Shown: positions 8,384 through 18,202 of the stretch, one piece after another
Numbering within the stretch: position 1 is the first letter of the stretch
Layout: every line of letters begins with the position of its first letter
NCBI GenBank assembly: GCA_024134725.1
Contig: CP099863.1
Coordinates: 1,049,501-1,113,500 of the forward strand
Reading direction: 5' to 3'
Length of the DNA: 64,000 nt
From: Bacillus sp. 1780r2a1
GTDB lineage: Bacteria; Bacillota; Bacilli; Bacillales; Bacillaceae_H
The notes under the pieces: generated by a model
What the model was told of the DNA's origin: nothing
Seen by the model: only the letters and a program-made list of their open reading frames with translations
Database searches by the model: none
Made by a program: the position numbers and the translations under genes

Positions 8384-9637
8384 TTAACTTTCTCGGATAC
8401 GCTTTGCTCCGTAGTATTTAGGTGCCCAATAGCTATCTGCCTTGATGTTCGTCACGGTTACGCCTTTTGAGGGTGTGACGTGAACAACGTAGTCATTGCC
8501 GATATAAATAGCTGGATTTAAAGTGGATGCTTTAAAAAATACGATGTCACCAGGTTGAAGGTTTTCTTTCTCAACTGGTGTCCCTACGTTCCATTGGCTT
8601 GCTCCGTAGCGAGGCAAGTCCACGTTTAACGCTTCTTTATACACATACTGTACAAATCCACCTGTATCAAATCCATCAGGAGTTGTCCCGCCGCTTAAGT
8701 AAGGCACTTCTCCGATATATTTTGTAGCGATGGATACAACGGGCCCTTCTTTCGGTAGGGATAATCCTTCAAAACGTCGAACTCCCGCAAATTTAGACGT
8801 CCAGTAGCTGTTTGAAACGTAGTCAATTGCGACATTTTCACTGCGCTTAGCGTGAATAAACTGATTGCCTCCAATGTAAATTCCAACGTGTGAGATACCT
8901 TCGCGGTACGTATCTTGAAAGAAAATAACGTCTCCAACTTGCATATCTTCTTTAGGAATTTCAGTTCCTATCTTCCACTGCTGGTCAGTTGAGCGTGGCA
9001 GGTAAACACCTTTAGCTTGCTCAAACACATACTGAACAAAGCTTGAACAGTCCACACCTTCTTCAATAGAGTCACTGCCAAATACATAAGGTGTTCCGAT
9101 GAGCTTAAGAGCCTCTGCAACGAGCGGATCTTCTTTAGCAATTTCAGGTGAAGACGTAATTCGTTTTGCGGTCACGAACTTCGGTGACCAAAACGAACTA
9201 TTTGTGAAATCTTGCTGAATTACGCTTCCTTTAGAAGGGGAAGGGTAAATCATCTCACCATTTCCTACATAAATTCCTACGCTTGTTATGCTTCCATTTT
9301 CTTGTGAGCTAAAAAATACTAAGTCACCAGGCTTAATTTCTTCACGAGAAATGGTTTCGCCAAGCTTTGATTGTTCTAGTAATGTACGTGGAAGCTTAAC
9401 ATTAATCGCTTGCTTCCAAACATACTGTACGAGTCCTGAACTATCAAACCCTTCTTCAAGCGATTCGCCTCCTGTTGCATGAGGCGCACCCAGCATTTCT
9501 TTTGCTTTTTGTGTAAGTAGAGCTGATGCTGTCTCAGTAGCTTCTACATGTTCGGGTGATGATGAAAGGGAAGAAAGCGGTGTAGTTAAAAGGCCAGCGC
9601 TAAGTGTTGCAACTAATAAAGGCTTATAGGGTTTCAT
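8384..9637 (-). CDS. Secreted protein with three NlpC/P60 domains, only the middle one intact
   Basis: This 417-residue protein has a signal peptide and three tandem NlpC/P60-like domains (about residues 40-160, 170-290 and 300-415). The family cleaves peptide stems of peptidoglycan with a Cys-His dyad. The middle domain keeps VDCSS (Cys197), His250 in SHVGIY and His262. In the first domain the Cys position is Ser66 and the His position Ser119; in the third they are Thr325 and Asn374. So one live hydrolase seems flanked by two non-catalytic copies that may bind wall peptides. The start has AAGGAGAG seven bases upstream. There is no LysM or SH3 domain. The domain count and residues are seen; the binding role is inferred. 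Confidence 0.87.
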   Translation of the reverse strand: MKPYKPLLVATLSAGLLTTPLSSLSSSPEHVEATETASALLTQKAKEMLGAPHATGGESLEEGFDSSGLVQYVWKQAINVKLPRTLLEQSKLGETISREEIKPGDLVFFSSQENGSITSVGIYVGNGEMIYPSPSKGSVIQQDFTNSSFWSPKFVTAKRITSSPEIAKEDPLVAEALKLIGTPYVFGSDSIEEGVDCSSFVQYVFEQAKGVYLPRSTDQQWKIGTEIPKEDMQVGDVIFFQDTYREGISHVGIYIGGNQFIHAKRSENVAIDYVSNSYWTSKFAGVRRFEGLSLPKEGPVVSIATKYIGEVPYLSGGTTPDGFDTGGFVQYVYKEALNVDLPRYGASQWNVGTPVEKENLQPGDIVFFKASTLNPAIYIGNDYVVHVTPSKGVTVTNIKADSYWAPKYYGAKRIRES

Positions 9638-9843
9638 TTTGATTCTCTCCTTATCATTCTAAATATCTATATTTCTTATCGGAAGAGAATCGAAAAGGAT
9701 AATAGACTTATATAAAATGGTTTGTAAAATAAGATAAAAGAACTAGTAAACTGGAAAATAAAAAGAAGGTGAGACATAACAAAATAAATTCCCAAAAAGG
9801 CGAACACTCTCGTTTCTCCTTCTCTTTACGGTGTCAGAACCAG

Positions 9844-9978
9844 TTTGTTCCATTAGGTTACGGCCACTCGCTTTCCTAAGGAAGGAACCTGAACTTCCTC
9901 GCTGAACTGCTTGATCTCAGTTTGCCCTCTTTATTCCGCTGGAGTCGAGTGTCCTGCGCGCCATTTCATTCTATTTCC
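9844..9978 (+). repeat. Degenerate copy of an interspersed Bacillaceae-type repeat
   Basis: This stretch aligns end to end with the reverse complement of 37687-37820. Shared blocks include TTTGTTCCATTA, CTCGCTTTCC, TCCTCGCT, GATCTCAG/GGTCTCAG and GGAGTCGAGTGTC. The internal hairpin is decayed here. No frame spans it, so it is a non-coding repeat filling the 9660-10000 gap. I cannot name the family. Confidence 0.6.
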
Positions 9979-10002
9979 AAAGGTTTTTTTCAATCAACAA
10001 AA

Positions 10003-10028
10003 AACCTGAACTCTCAACTGTTCAGGTT
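10003..10028 (-). terminator. Terminator for the first chemoreceptor gene
   Basis: AACCTGAAC pairs with GTTCAGGTT around an 8-nt loop. On the minus strand it is followed by a T run. Confidence 0.85.
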
Positions 10029-10065
10029 GATCATTGGCTGGATTGCTTATGTCCGAGCTTTTTTG

Positions 10066-11778
10066 CTAGACTTTGAATCGTTGAATTGATTCTTGAAGTT
10101 CTTGTGCAAGGCTTGCTAAAGCGGTGGAAGAAGAAGTGATTTCTTCCATTGAAGCGAGCTGCTCTTCGGTTGCTGCAGCTGCATTTTGCGTACTGCTTGC
10201 TGCTTCTTCAGCAACGCCGTTTACTTCGAATATAGCTTGTGTCACCTGGGCAGTACCGATCGATAGTTGTTCGACTGTTGCGGTCACTTCTTTAATTTGA
10301 GCTGCTAAGCTGGTTACGGTCTTGTTAATCGTGGCAAACGATGTACCGGCTTTTGTCGTCACGTCCATACCTTCTTTTACTTCTTCTAAAGCGGAGTCAA
10401 TGGATTCGGTTGTTTGCTGTGTTTCACGCTGGATAAGCGTAATAAGCGATGAAATTTGCTCAGCGGACTGAGCAGATTGTTCTGCTAACTTACGTACCTC
10501 AGCGGCAACAACTGCAAATCCTTTCCCATGCTCACCGGCACGAGCAGCTTCAATTGCTGCATTTAACGCCAGAAGATTTGTCTGACCAGCAATATTTGTA
10601 ATTACTTCGTTGATACGCTCAATTTCGTTTGAGCGCTCAGCTAAGCTTTGAAAAACAGTTGATAAACTAATAACCGTATCGTTAATTGAGTTCATTTGTG
10701 TATTAACCGTTTGAATGACTGTACTGCCTTCTGCAGATAGATCTGAGGCTTCTTTAGCTGTTGCAGCTGCTTTGTCTATATGATCATATACAACGCTTGA
10801 GGACATTGCCATATTCTCAATAACTTGCAGTGACTGTTCAACAGAGCTTGCTTGTTGCGTTGCACCATCCGCTAATTCTTGCATCACGCTTGAAATGTGC
10901 TGACTTGCTGCTGTGCTTTGCTGAGCGCTGGCGCTAAGCTGCTGAGAAGAGGCTGCTACCTGTTCAGACGTCATATTGGTAGTGTGAATGACGCGTTGAG
11001 TATTTTGAATCAAATCTGTGAATGCATTTGTCAGAACACCAATTTCATCTTTTGATTTGTAAGTGCTTTCGACAGTAAAGTCGCCGTCCGCTGCTTGTAA
11101 CGCTAATGTACGCAATTCACGAATGGGCTGTGCAATTAAACGAGCGATAAAGGTACCGATAGTCATTAACAGAAGGAGAGACACACCTAACACAATCACT
11201 GTTAAATTGGTTGCTTCCTTAGCATCTTGTTGATTTTGTTTATAGATAACTTCAGCTTGCTGTGTGTTTAATTCTTGAAGCGTTGCTAAATAGCGGTTGG
11301 CAAAACTACGAACAGGGGCTACTTCGCTTGTATATAATTCATATGCTTCATCATTTTTATTTGCAGTGGCGAGCTCAATTGCCTGATTGCGTAATTCACG
11401 CAGTTCATTAAGCTTTTCTTCATATGATGCTAATGCTTTTTTTTGTTCTGGTAACATCTTAATCTTTTTAAGCTTTTCTACGTTCTTATCTTGCGTGCGA
11501 AGGATGCTAGTAATCTGAGCATTTAGTTCTCCGTTACGCCTTGGTTCCTTTGTAACCATCATTTCTAAAACAAACGTATCAAGAGCACGGTTATTGGTCT
11601 GGATTTGTTGAACAAGACTATTTGGAATTAATTGTTCCGAATACATAATTTCAGACCCACGAGCAGTAAATTGGGTGGACAAGTAGCCAATTGTTCCAAC
11701 AATGATGAGAGAAATAGAGGCTATGGTAAGTAAAATGAAAAATTTCAATGAAAGCTTTAAATTACGAAGAATATTCAT
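10066..11778 (-). CDS. Methyl-accepting chemotaxis protein
   Basis: This 570-residue transmembrane chemoreceptor signals through CheA/CheW. It has an N-terminal TM helix (about 12-32), a helical periplasmic-side sensor of the four-helix-bundle type (about 33-190), a second TM helix (about 191-213), a HAMP domain (to about 265) and a long coiled-coil signalling domain. The conserved hairpin tip [20 protein letters not shown] and the following [20 protein letters not shown] stretch identify it. The start has AAAGGAG eight bases before the ATG. It lies next to a paralogue of the same length with matching architecture, each with its own terminator, so they look duplicated and separately transcribed. 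The ligand is unknown. Confidence 0.93.
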   Translation of the reverse strand: MNILRNLKLSLKFFILLTIASISLIIVGTIGYLSTQFTARGSEIMYSEQLIPNSLVQQIQTNNRALDTFVLEMMVTKEPRRNGELNAQITSILRTQDKNVEKLKKIKMLPEQKKALASYEEKLNELRELRNQAIELATANKNDEAYELYTSEVAPVRSFANRYLATLQELNTQQAEVIYKQNQQDAKEATNLTVIVLGVSLLLLMTIGTFIARLIAQPIRELRTLALQAADGDFTVESTYKSKDEIGVLTNAFTDLIQNTQRVIHTTNMTSEQVAASSQQLSASAQQSTAASQHISSVMQELADGATQQASSVEQSLQVIENMAMSSSVVYDHIDKAAATAKEASDLSAEGSTVIQTVNTQMNSINDTVISLSTVFQSLAERSNEIERINEVITNIAGQTNLLALNAAIEAARAGEHGKGFAVVAAEVRKLAEQSAQSAEQISSLITLIQRETQQTTESIDSALEEVKEGMDVTTKAGTSFATINKTVTSLAAQIKEVTATVEQLSIGTAQVTQAIFEVNGVAEEAASSTQNAAAATEEQLASMEEITSSSTALASLAQELQESIQRFKV

Positions 11779-11882
11779 CCTTTTTCTCCTTTAGAAAATA
11801 AAATTAAATGCATAGTGTAGCTACTATATATATCGGACTATTTGCCTGAGAATTTATAGTCATAAAACATTGTCTGGATAAA

Positions 11883-11910
11883 TAAAAAAACCATCCGCAA
11901 AAGCGGGTGG
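11883..11910 (-). terminator. Terminator for the second chemoreceptor gene
   Basis: An 8-bp stem (CCATCCGC with GCGGGTGG, one wobble) and an AAAA loop are followed on the minus strand by a T run. Confidence 0.85.
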
Positions 11911-11913
11911 CCG

Positions 11914-13626
11914 TTATACTTTGAAATGCCGAATGGATTCCTGGAGTTCTCCAGCTAGCTCTGCAAGAGAGTTAGCTGAATCCGTAATCTCTTCCATTGA
12001 AGCGAGTTGTTGTTGTGTGGCGGCGGATGCATTTTGCGTGCTACCAGCCGCTTGTTCCGATACGGCTTTCACCTGAATGATAGAGTTTGTTACTGCTGTG
12101 GTTCCGTTTGATACTTCTTCAATACTCGCCGTTACTTCTTGAATTTGAGCTGCTAAGTCCATAATTGCATCATTGATTGTGGTAAACGATGTACCTGCTT
12201 CAGTTGCAATACTCATTCCTTCTTTTACTTCGTTTGATACCGATTCAATTGATTCGGTTGTTTCAGATGTTTCACGCTGAATAAGTGAAATGAGAGATGA
12301 GATTTGTTCAGCAGAATGAGCAGATTGTTCTGCTAATTTTCGGACTTCTGAAGCGACAACTGCAAATCCTTTTCCATGCTCACCCGCACGAGCTGCTTCA
12401 ATAGCTGCATTTAAAGCAAGCAAATTGGTTTGGCTTGCAATGGTTGTAATTACTTCGTTAATGCGTTCAATTTGCTCTGAGCGTTCTGCTAAACTTTTGA
12501 ATACGGAATTCAAACCGTTTACCTTTTCATTAATAGACATCATCTGTTCGCTTACTTTTGTGATAGCTGAGCGTCCTTGCAGCGACATAGAAGCCGTCTT
12601 TTCTACAGTGCCCACAGCATTTGTCACGTGAGAGTGAACCGTATTGGTTGATGAAATCATATCATTAATAACTTGATTTCCATGTTCAATGTTGCCAACT
12701 TGTGAAGCTGCACCGCTTGCAAGTTCTTGCATGAGTGTTGAAATATGCTCGCTGGCGCTTGTACTTTGCTGTGAGCTTGCACTTAATTCTTCAGCGGAAG
12801 CTGCCACTTGTTCAGCGGTTGTATTTACTTTCCCAATTACTGCACGCGTATTGTCCATCATTTGATTCACGGCGTTTGTGAGAATACCAATCTCATCTTT
12901 TGCTCGATATGTGCTTTTATGAGTGAAATCACCATCTGCCGCTAGTAAGGCAGTATCTTTTAAAGCGTGAATCGGTTTGGTAATAAACAGAGTAATGGCG
13001 ACACCTACAGAAATTAATAGAATAATAGTTCCAATAGATACAAATAAAAGTAGTTGACTCGTGGATTGAAGATCTTGTTCATTTTGGTCATGAATCACTT
13101 TTGCTTGCGTCGCATTTAGATTTTGTAATGTCTCTAATTCTTTGTTTGTTACACTGCGAAGTGGAGAAACCTGAGAGAGAAATAAATTATAGGCTTCCTC
13201 ATTGCGGTTTTGAATCGCGAAATTAATAGCTTCACTGCGTGCATTGCGAAGCTGTACCATATTGTCTTGTACCGTTTGAAGCTTCTTTTTTTGTTCAGGT
13301 GGAAGTTTAGTGTTAGATAACAGATTCAGAGTATTTTCCTGATTTTGTAATGTTCTTTTAATTTGATCATTGAGCTCTCTTTTTCGCGTACCTACAGTAG
13401 TCATCATCAGCTCAATTGTATAAGAATCCAATGCACGATTATCAGTACGGATTTCATTGATGTACTGATTTGGAATAAGCTGCTCGCTATACATAATTTC
13501 CCCGCCGCGGGCTGTTTTCGCTAAGCTATCATATCCAATGTACCCTACAATACCCAATGCTAGAGCTGCTATTACAATTAACGTTGTTAGCTTCATGGAC
13601 GTTCTCATATTGTGTAGCCAGTTCAT
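11914..13626 (-). CDS. Methyl-accepting chemotaxis protein, paralogue
   Basis: This 570-residue chemoreceptor has the same plan as its neighbour at 10066-11778: TM helix, four-helix-bundle sensor with the shared [13 protein letters not shown] segment, second TM helix, HAMP domain and signalling coiled coil with the [20 protein letters not shown] tip. The signalling halves are strongly conserved between the two, while the sensor parts differ more, suggesting duplication followed by ligand divergence. A GAGGAAAG ribosome site precedes the ATG. The 260 bases upstream hold no further gene that I can support. Confidence 0.93.
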   Translation of the reverse strand: MNWLHNMRTSMKLTTLIVIAALALGIVGYIGYDSLAKTARGGEIMYSEQLIPNQYINEIRTDNRALDSYTIELMMTTVGTRKRELNDQIKRTLQNQENTLNLLSNTKLPPEQKKKLQTVQDNMVQLRNARSEAINFAIQNRNEEAYNLFLSQVSPLRSVTNKELETLQNLNATQAKVIHDQNEQDLQSTSQLLLFVSIGTIILLISVGVAITLFITKPIHALKDTALLAADGDFTHKSTYRAKDEIGILTNAVNQMMDNTRAVIGKVNTTAEQVAASAEELSASSQQSTSASEHISTLMQELASGAASQVGNIEHGNQVINDMISSTNTVHSHVTNAVGTVEKTASMSLQGRSAITKVSEQMMSINEKVNGLNSVFKSLAERSEQIERINEVITTIASQTNLLALNAAIEAARAGEHGKGFAVVASEVRKLAEQSAHSAEQISSLISLIQRETSETTESIESVSNEVKEGMSIATEAGTSFTTINDAIMDLAAQIQEVTASIEEVSNGTTAVTNSIIQVKAVSEQAAGSTQNASAATQQQLASMEEITDSANSLAELAGELQESIRHFKV

Positions 13627-13831
13627 TGTCTTTCCTCTTCTCTTATTTAGTTTTAATTCAGTATATTTACTATATCGGTAGAGAAAGAGAAGTGTTTAAA
13701 AAGCGATTGAAAAATGTCATATTCTTTGCGAGTAGACTAACCACGAAGCGAAGATAGAGGAGAAACAGATTATTTAATGGGTTCTAAAGATAAATAGAAG
13801 AAACCTACAGTAGTGAATAAGGAATACCTAT

Positions 13832-13874
13832 AAAAAAAGAGTAAAGTCCCTTACCTGTGTAAAGGTAGGGGACT
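13832..13874 (-). terminator. Terminator for the TetR-type regulator
   Basis: A 12-bp stem with one wobble (13845-13856 with 13863-13874) is followed on the minus strand by seven T residues. Confidence 0.88.
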
Positions 13875-13886
13875 GGCTGCTTAGAT

Positions 13887-14741
13887 TTATTGTTTATTTG
13901 CATAATAGCCTAAAATGACGTTTCGATAATGATGAAGGCTAGGGTAATCATCAAAGTTTGAAAGCATTCCTTGAATGACGGGAATTCGCGGCTTTTCTTT
14001 CGTTACTTCTTCTTTAATGACTTGAAGCGTTATGAACAGCTCTTCTTCATCTAGCTTTTGAATTTCTTCTTCTAAATTGGCTACAATCTTTTCAAGGTTT
14101 GTTTCATTATCAAAAAGGAAGCGAGATAATAGTTCGTTTGCTTTGTCATTCGTGAGTAGGGGGGTATCGTTATGAATATCCTTTACGATGCTATCCATCC
14201 TGCTTAGAATGAAATTTGCGAGCTTAGTTAAATCTACGTCTTGATTCGACAGCAAGATGACGCGCATATATGAATGAATCATTCCATCAATTAAAAAGGT
14301 TAAGTCCCACGAGTAGTCTTCTATATTAGCACCATAAATATCTAACATGCTTTGACGATAATAGCGGTGTGCTTCTATTTGCTTTTCCAAAAGTAATTTC
14401 TTAACCGTTTCATTTCGCGGTATAGCTTGCTCTTTTGCAAGCATAATAAAAAATTCTCGGTGATTAATAAAGTGAGAAAACCATGCAGCCTGCTGGTGAA
14501 TAAACTTTTCGCGAGGGCTCTGGTTGGTCGCTGTTTGCTTATCGAATGCTTCGCTAATTATCGCAAATTGGTGCTGTAAGATTGCTAATAATAAATCATC
14601 TTTGGATTTGAAATGTAAGTAAAATGATCCTTTTGAAATACCGCTTTCTGTTGCGATCTCTTGAACAGAGGTTGCTGAAAATCCTTTAGTTGCAAATAAC
14701 TTCATTCCAGCTTCAATAATTTGTGTATCTTTCTCATTCAT
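13887..14741 (-). CDS. TetR/AcrR family repressor (YerO-like), probable regulator of the RND pump
   Basis: This is a 284-residue regulator. The N-terminal ~50 residues form the TetR helix-turn-helix (FSATSVQEIATESGISKGSFYLHFKSKDDLL). The remaining ~230 residues are a helical ligand-binding domain, longer than in most TetR proteins. The ATG at 14741 has AAGGAGG seven bases upstream; an in-frame GTG at 14762 lies upstream of that site and is rejected. It is divergent from a SwrC-like RND exporter, and a perfect ACTGAC-CA-GTCAGT palindrome sits in the shared region. By analogy with YerO next to SwrC/YerP in Bacillus subtilis, it probably represses the pump. Confidence 0.87.
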   Translation of the reverse strand: MNEKDTQIIEAGMKLFATKGFSATSVQEIATESGISKGSFYLHFKSKDDLLLAILQHQFAIISEAFDKQTATNQSPREKFIHQQAAWFSHFINHREFFIMLAKEQAIPRNETVKKLLLEKQIEAHRYYRQSMLDIYGANIEDYSWDLTFLIDGMIHSYMRVILLSNQDVDLTKLANFILSRMDSIVKDIHNDTPLLTNDKANELLSRFLFDNETNLEKIVANLEEEIQKLDEEELFITLQVIKEEVTKEKPRIPVIQGMLSNFDDYPSLHHYRNVILGYYANKQ

Positions 14742-14837
14742 GAAAGAACCCTCCTTAAACACTTAGTTTTCCCGGATTTTAAGAGACCAAAACCTCTTAA
14801 TTCGTCATGGATAATTTTTCATTCCTTATCAAAATAG

Positions 14838-14867
14838 TTGACAGATAATCACTAGGACAATTATAGT
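14838..14867 (+). promoter_or_regulatory. Promoter of the RND exporter gene
   Basis: TTGACA (14838-14843) and TATAGT (14862-14867) are separated by 18 bases. The predicted start of transcription lies just before the palindromic operator. Confidence 0.65.
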
Positions 14868-14880
14868 TGATTTTGTGCTG

Positions 14881-14894
14881 ACTGACCAGTCAGT
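14881..14894. promoter_or_regulatory. Palindromic operator of TetR type
   Basis: ACTGAC and GTCAGT form a perfect inverted repeat with a 2-base centre. It lies just downstream of the predicted transcription start of the pump gene, a position suited to blocking transcription. Confidence 0.65.
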
Positions 14895-14948
14895 TTAAAA
14901 AATTATACCGAATGCATAACACTTAAGCAAAAAGGAAGGTGCTATTTA

Positions 14949-17900
14949 TTGAAGGGGTTAGTTAATTTCGTTTTAAAGAATAAGTTAGCCGTATGGTTGT
15001 TAACGATTATTGTCACCGTATCAGGTATTTATGCTGGAACGAGAATGAAAATGGAAAGCATACCTGATATTTCTGTTCCTTACTTAATCGTAATGGACGT
15101 GTATCCAGGAGCGACGGCAGAACAGGTCATGGAAGACATATCAAGACCGATGGAACAGAACATCGAAGGCTTGGAAGATGTGAAGGCTGTTTACTCAAAC
15201 TCATCTGCAAACGTATCTCAGGTTCAAATCGAATATGAGTACGGGGTGGATATGGATGAGAAAAAGCGTGAGCTAGAAGCAGCTCTTGATAACGTCACGC
15301 TGCCGGAAGATGCGGAAGAGCCATCTGTTATGGCGATCAGCATGAACATGATGCCGGTTGTTGCGTTATCAATTAGCAGCGATAAGGAAGACATTGTTGA
15401 TTTATCTTCAACAGTACAAGATACAGTTCTTCCTAAAATTGAAAACATTGACGGTGTAGCGGGCGCAACGCTCACAGGTCAACACATTGAAGAAGTAAAC
15501 CTTGTCTACAATCAAGAGAAAATGAAAGAGCTTGGCTTAACAGAAGATAAAGTCAAAGAAATGGTTCAAGCAAGCGACATGTCACTATCACTCGGCTTAA
15601 AAGAATTTGAAACAGGGAAAGAAGCTGTTTCACTCGATGGTGATATCATAACGATTGAAGACTTAAAAGAAGTGTTAATCCCAGTTACACCAACTTCTCA
15701 AAATCAAAGTCCGTTTGTGAAACTAGGGGATATTGCAACCATTGAAACAGTTGGTAAAGTACCATCTATCTCGCGTACAAATGGAAAAGATGCGATTTCA
15801 ATTCAAATTACGAAAACGCAGGAAGCAAATACCGTAGAAGTCGTTAATGCGGTGAAAGATTTAATTAAAGATCAAGAAAAAGAGATTGACGGTTTAGCGA
15901 TTGATGTAACGCTAGATCAAGGTGAACCGATTGAAGAATCCGTATTTACGATGGTAGAGAAAGCACTATTCGGTGGTTTATTCGCAGTTATCATCATCCT
16001 GCTGTTCTTGCGCAGCATCAAATCTACGATTATCTCAATTATCTCAATTCCAGTTTCAATCTTTATGGCACTACTGCTGCTAAACTGGCTTGATATTACA
16101 TTAAACATTATGACGCTAGGAGCTATCACGGTAGCCATTGGTCGTGTTATTGACGACTCTATTGTTGTAGTGGAAAACATTTATCGACGCATGAATCTGT
16201 CCGATGAAAAACTTCGCGGCCGGGCGTTAATCCGTGAAGCAACGATTGAAATGTTTAAACCAATTCTTTCGTCTACGCTTGTAACGATTGCTGTATTCGC
16301 ACCGCTTATGTTTGTTGGCGGTATGGTTGGTGAATTATTTAGACCGTTTGCTTTAACAATGGCATTCGCATTAGGCGCATCCCTACTCGTTGCCATTACA
16401 ATTGTACCTGCGCTATCTCACTTCTTATTCCGTAAGAACTTATCAGGTGAAAAAGAAGTAAAAGCGCATAAAGAAGGCGGGAAGCTAGCAAACTGGTATA
16501 AAGGTTTCCTAGGTAAAGTTTTAAATCATAAGATCATTGCATCTCTAGTCGCGGTTGTTCTGCTTGCAGGATCACTTGCTTTAACACCGCTCATTGGTTT
16601 TAGTTTCTTAGGATCAGAAGAAGAAAAAGTAGTGTACTTAACGTATACGCCAGCAGCTGGTGAGCTCAAAGAAGAAACGCTCAAAAACGTTGAAAAAGTT
16701 GAAGAGCATTTCATGAAGCGTGATGATTTAGAAACAATTCAGTTCTCAATTAATGACGAAACAAGCACAGACGCATCAGCAGTCATGATGGGGGGCGGAA
16801 GCGGAGCGTTAATGTACTTATTCTTTGACGAAGATGTGAAGAACTTTGCTGACGTAAAAGAAGAAGTCCTTGACTACGCAACAAACCTTGACCAGTCAGG
16901 TGAATGGAAATCACAAGACTTTGGTATGGGCGGCATGTCGTCTGATGAAGTAAGCTATACGCTATACGGTAAGAACTTAGACGATTTAAATAAAGCAGCT
17001 TCAGACGTTGAAAAAGCATTAAAAGACGTAAATGAATTAGAAAACGTCAAGTCTGATTTTGAAAATCCATATGTTGAACACATGATGAAAGTGAATCAAC
17101 AAGAGCTTCTACAATATGGATTAACAACGGCACAAATTGCAGGAGCACTGTCGGCCCAAAACGCTGGTGACGTGCTGACAACCGTTAACAAAGACGGAGA
17201 AGAAGTGAACGTTACGGTTCAAAGCGATGCAAAAAAAGAGCCAAAATCAATGGATGAATTATTGGAGACACAAGTTCCAACGGCTCAAGGAACCCCAATG
17301 CCTCTATCTGAAATTGTGGAGGTAGAAGAAGGAACAACCTATACGACGCTTGCTCGTAATAAAGGGGAATTCTATACAACAATTTCGGGTAAAGTTGTCG
17401 GTGACGACGTATCAAAAGCAACAGCTGAAGCCGATAAAAAGATTGACGATATCGATTTACCAAGCGGTGTAAAAGTAGACGTTGCGGGAGTAGCGGCGGA
17501 TATGCAGGAATCCTTTACGCAGCTGGGCGTAGCGATGCTGGCAGCGATTCTGATCGTTTACTTTATCCTTGTGGTAACGTTTGGTGAAGGTTTAGCACCA
17601 TTTGCAATCTTGTTTTCATTACCGTTTGCGGTTATCGGTTCGTTTGTTGGACTGTGGATTGCAGGTGAAACCATTTCCGTATCCGTTATGATGGGACTAC
17701 TGATGTTAATTGGTATCGTGGTAACTAACGCCATTGTGCTTGTAGACCGCATTATTGAAATGGAACGCGCGGGCATGTCTATTCGTGACGCGATTCTTGA
17801 AGCAGGGTCAACACGACTGCGTCCAATTCTAATGACGGCAATCGCAACGATTGGCGCGATGGCTCCAATGGTATTTGGTGCAGGTGGAGCGGGTCTAATT

Positions 17901-18041
17901 TCAAAAGGCTTAGCCATCACGGTAATCGGTGGTTTAACATCCTCAACGCTGTTAACGCTAGTCATTGTACCAATTGTATATGAAGCATTATCAAAGCTAT
18001 TGAAGAAAAACCGTCGAGCAGCTGAAGAAGAAGCAATGTAA
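14949..18041 (+). CDS. swrC: RND family efflux transporter, SwrC/YerP-like
   Basis: This 1030-residue proton-driven exporter of the AcrB/HAE-1 type has the usual two halves: a TM helix at the N-terminus, a large extracytoplasmic loop (about 40-330), a helix bundle (about 335-545), a second loop (about 565-855) and a second bundle. The N-terminus (LVNFVLKNKLAVWLLTIIVT) and the length fit SwrC, which exports surfactin and related amphiphiles in Bacillus subtilis. GAITVAIGRVIDDSIVVVEN carries the paired Asp of the proton relay. The start is TTG, with AAGGAAGG upstream; no ATG is nearby. No adaptor or outer-membrane partner is present, as expected in a Gram-positive. The natural substrate is inferred. 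Confidence 0.88.
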   Translation: MKGLVNFVLKNKLAVWLLTIIVTVSGIYAGTRMKMESIPDISVPYLIVMDVYPGATAEQVMEDISRPMEQNIEGLEDVKAVYSNSSANVSQVQIEYEYGVDMDEKKRELEAALDNVTLPEDAEEPSVMAISMNMMPVVALSISSDKEDIVDLSSTVQDTVLPKIENIDGVAGATLTGQHIEEVNLVYNQEKMKELGLTEDKVKEMVQASDMSLSLGLKEFETGKEAVSLDGDIITIEDLKEVLIPVTPTSQNQSPFVKLGDIATIETVGKVPSISRTNGKDAISIQITKTQEANTVEVVNAVKDLIKDQEKEIDGLAIDVTLDQGEPIEESVFTMVEKALFGGLFAVIIILLFLRSIKSTIISIISIPVSIFMALLLLNWLDITLNIMTLGAITVAIGRVIDDSIVVVENIYRRMNLSDEKLRGRALIREATIEMFKPILSSTLVTIAVFAPLMFVGGMVGELFRPFALTMAFALGASLLVAITIVPALSHFLFRKNLSGEKEVKAHKEGGKLANWYKGFLGKVLNHKIIASLVAVVLLAGSLALTPLIGFSFLGSEEEKVVYLTYTPAAGELKEETLKNVEKVEEHFMKRDDLETIQFSINDETSTDASAVMMGGGSGALMYLFFDEDVKNFADVKEEVLDYATNLDQSGEWKSQDFGMGGMSSDEVSYTLYGKNLDDLNKAASDVEKALKDVNELENVKSDFENPYVEHMMKVNQQELLQYGLTTAQIAGALSAQNAGDVLTTVNKDGEEVNVTVQSDAKKEPKSMDELLETQVPTAQGTPMPLSEIVEVEEGTTYTTLARNKGEFYTTISGKVVGDDVSKATAEADKKIDDIDLPSGVKVDVAGVAADMQESFTQLGVAMLAAILIVYFILVVTFGEGLAPFAILFSLPFAVIGSFVGLWIAGETISVSVMMGLLMLIGIVVTNAIVLVDRIIEMERAGMSIRDAILEAGSTRLRPILMTAIATIGAMAPMVFGAGGAGLISKGLAITVIGGLTSSTLLTLVIVPIVYEALSKLLKKNRRAAEEEAM

Positions 18042-18045
18042 TAGA

Positions 18046-18074
18046 AAGCGTCCCTGTCCGAGGGGCGCTTTTTT
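18046..18074 (+). terminator. Terminator after RND exporter
   Basis: AAGCGTCCC pairs with GGGGCGCTT (one wobble) and runs into TTTTTT. Confidence 0.88.
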
Positions 18075-18202
18075 GTTGGAACGTTAACTCAAAAACTACT
18101 ATCTTTCTAGTAATTCAGATTGTATAATTTTCCCTTAAGAAGAGGGTCGTTTGTTTATTTGACTATCTCTAAAGCCGGTAGCAAGAAGCGGAGCGTGACT
18201 AC

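Noticed and set aside
17558-17965. 135-codon minus-strand frame inside the RND exporter gene
   Set aside because: It is an antisense shadow of a strongly conserved coding region, with no ribosome site and Ser/Thr/Ile-biased composition.
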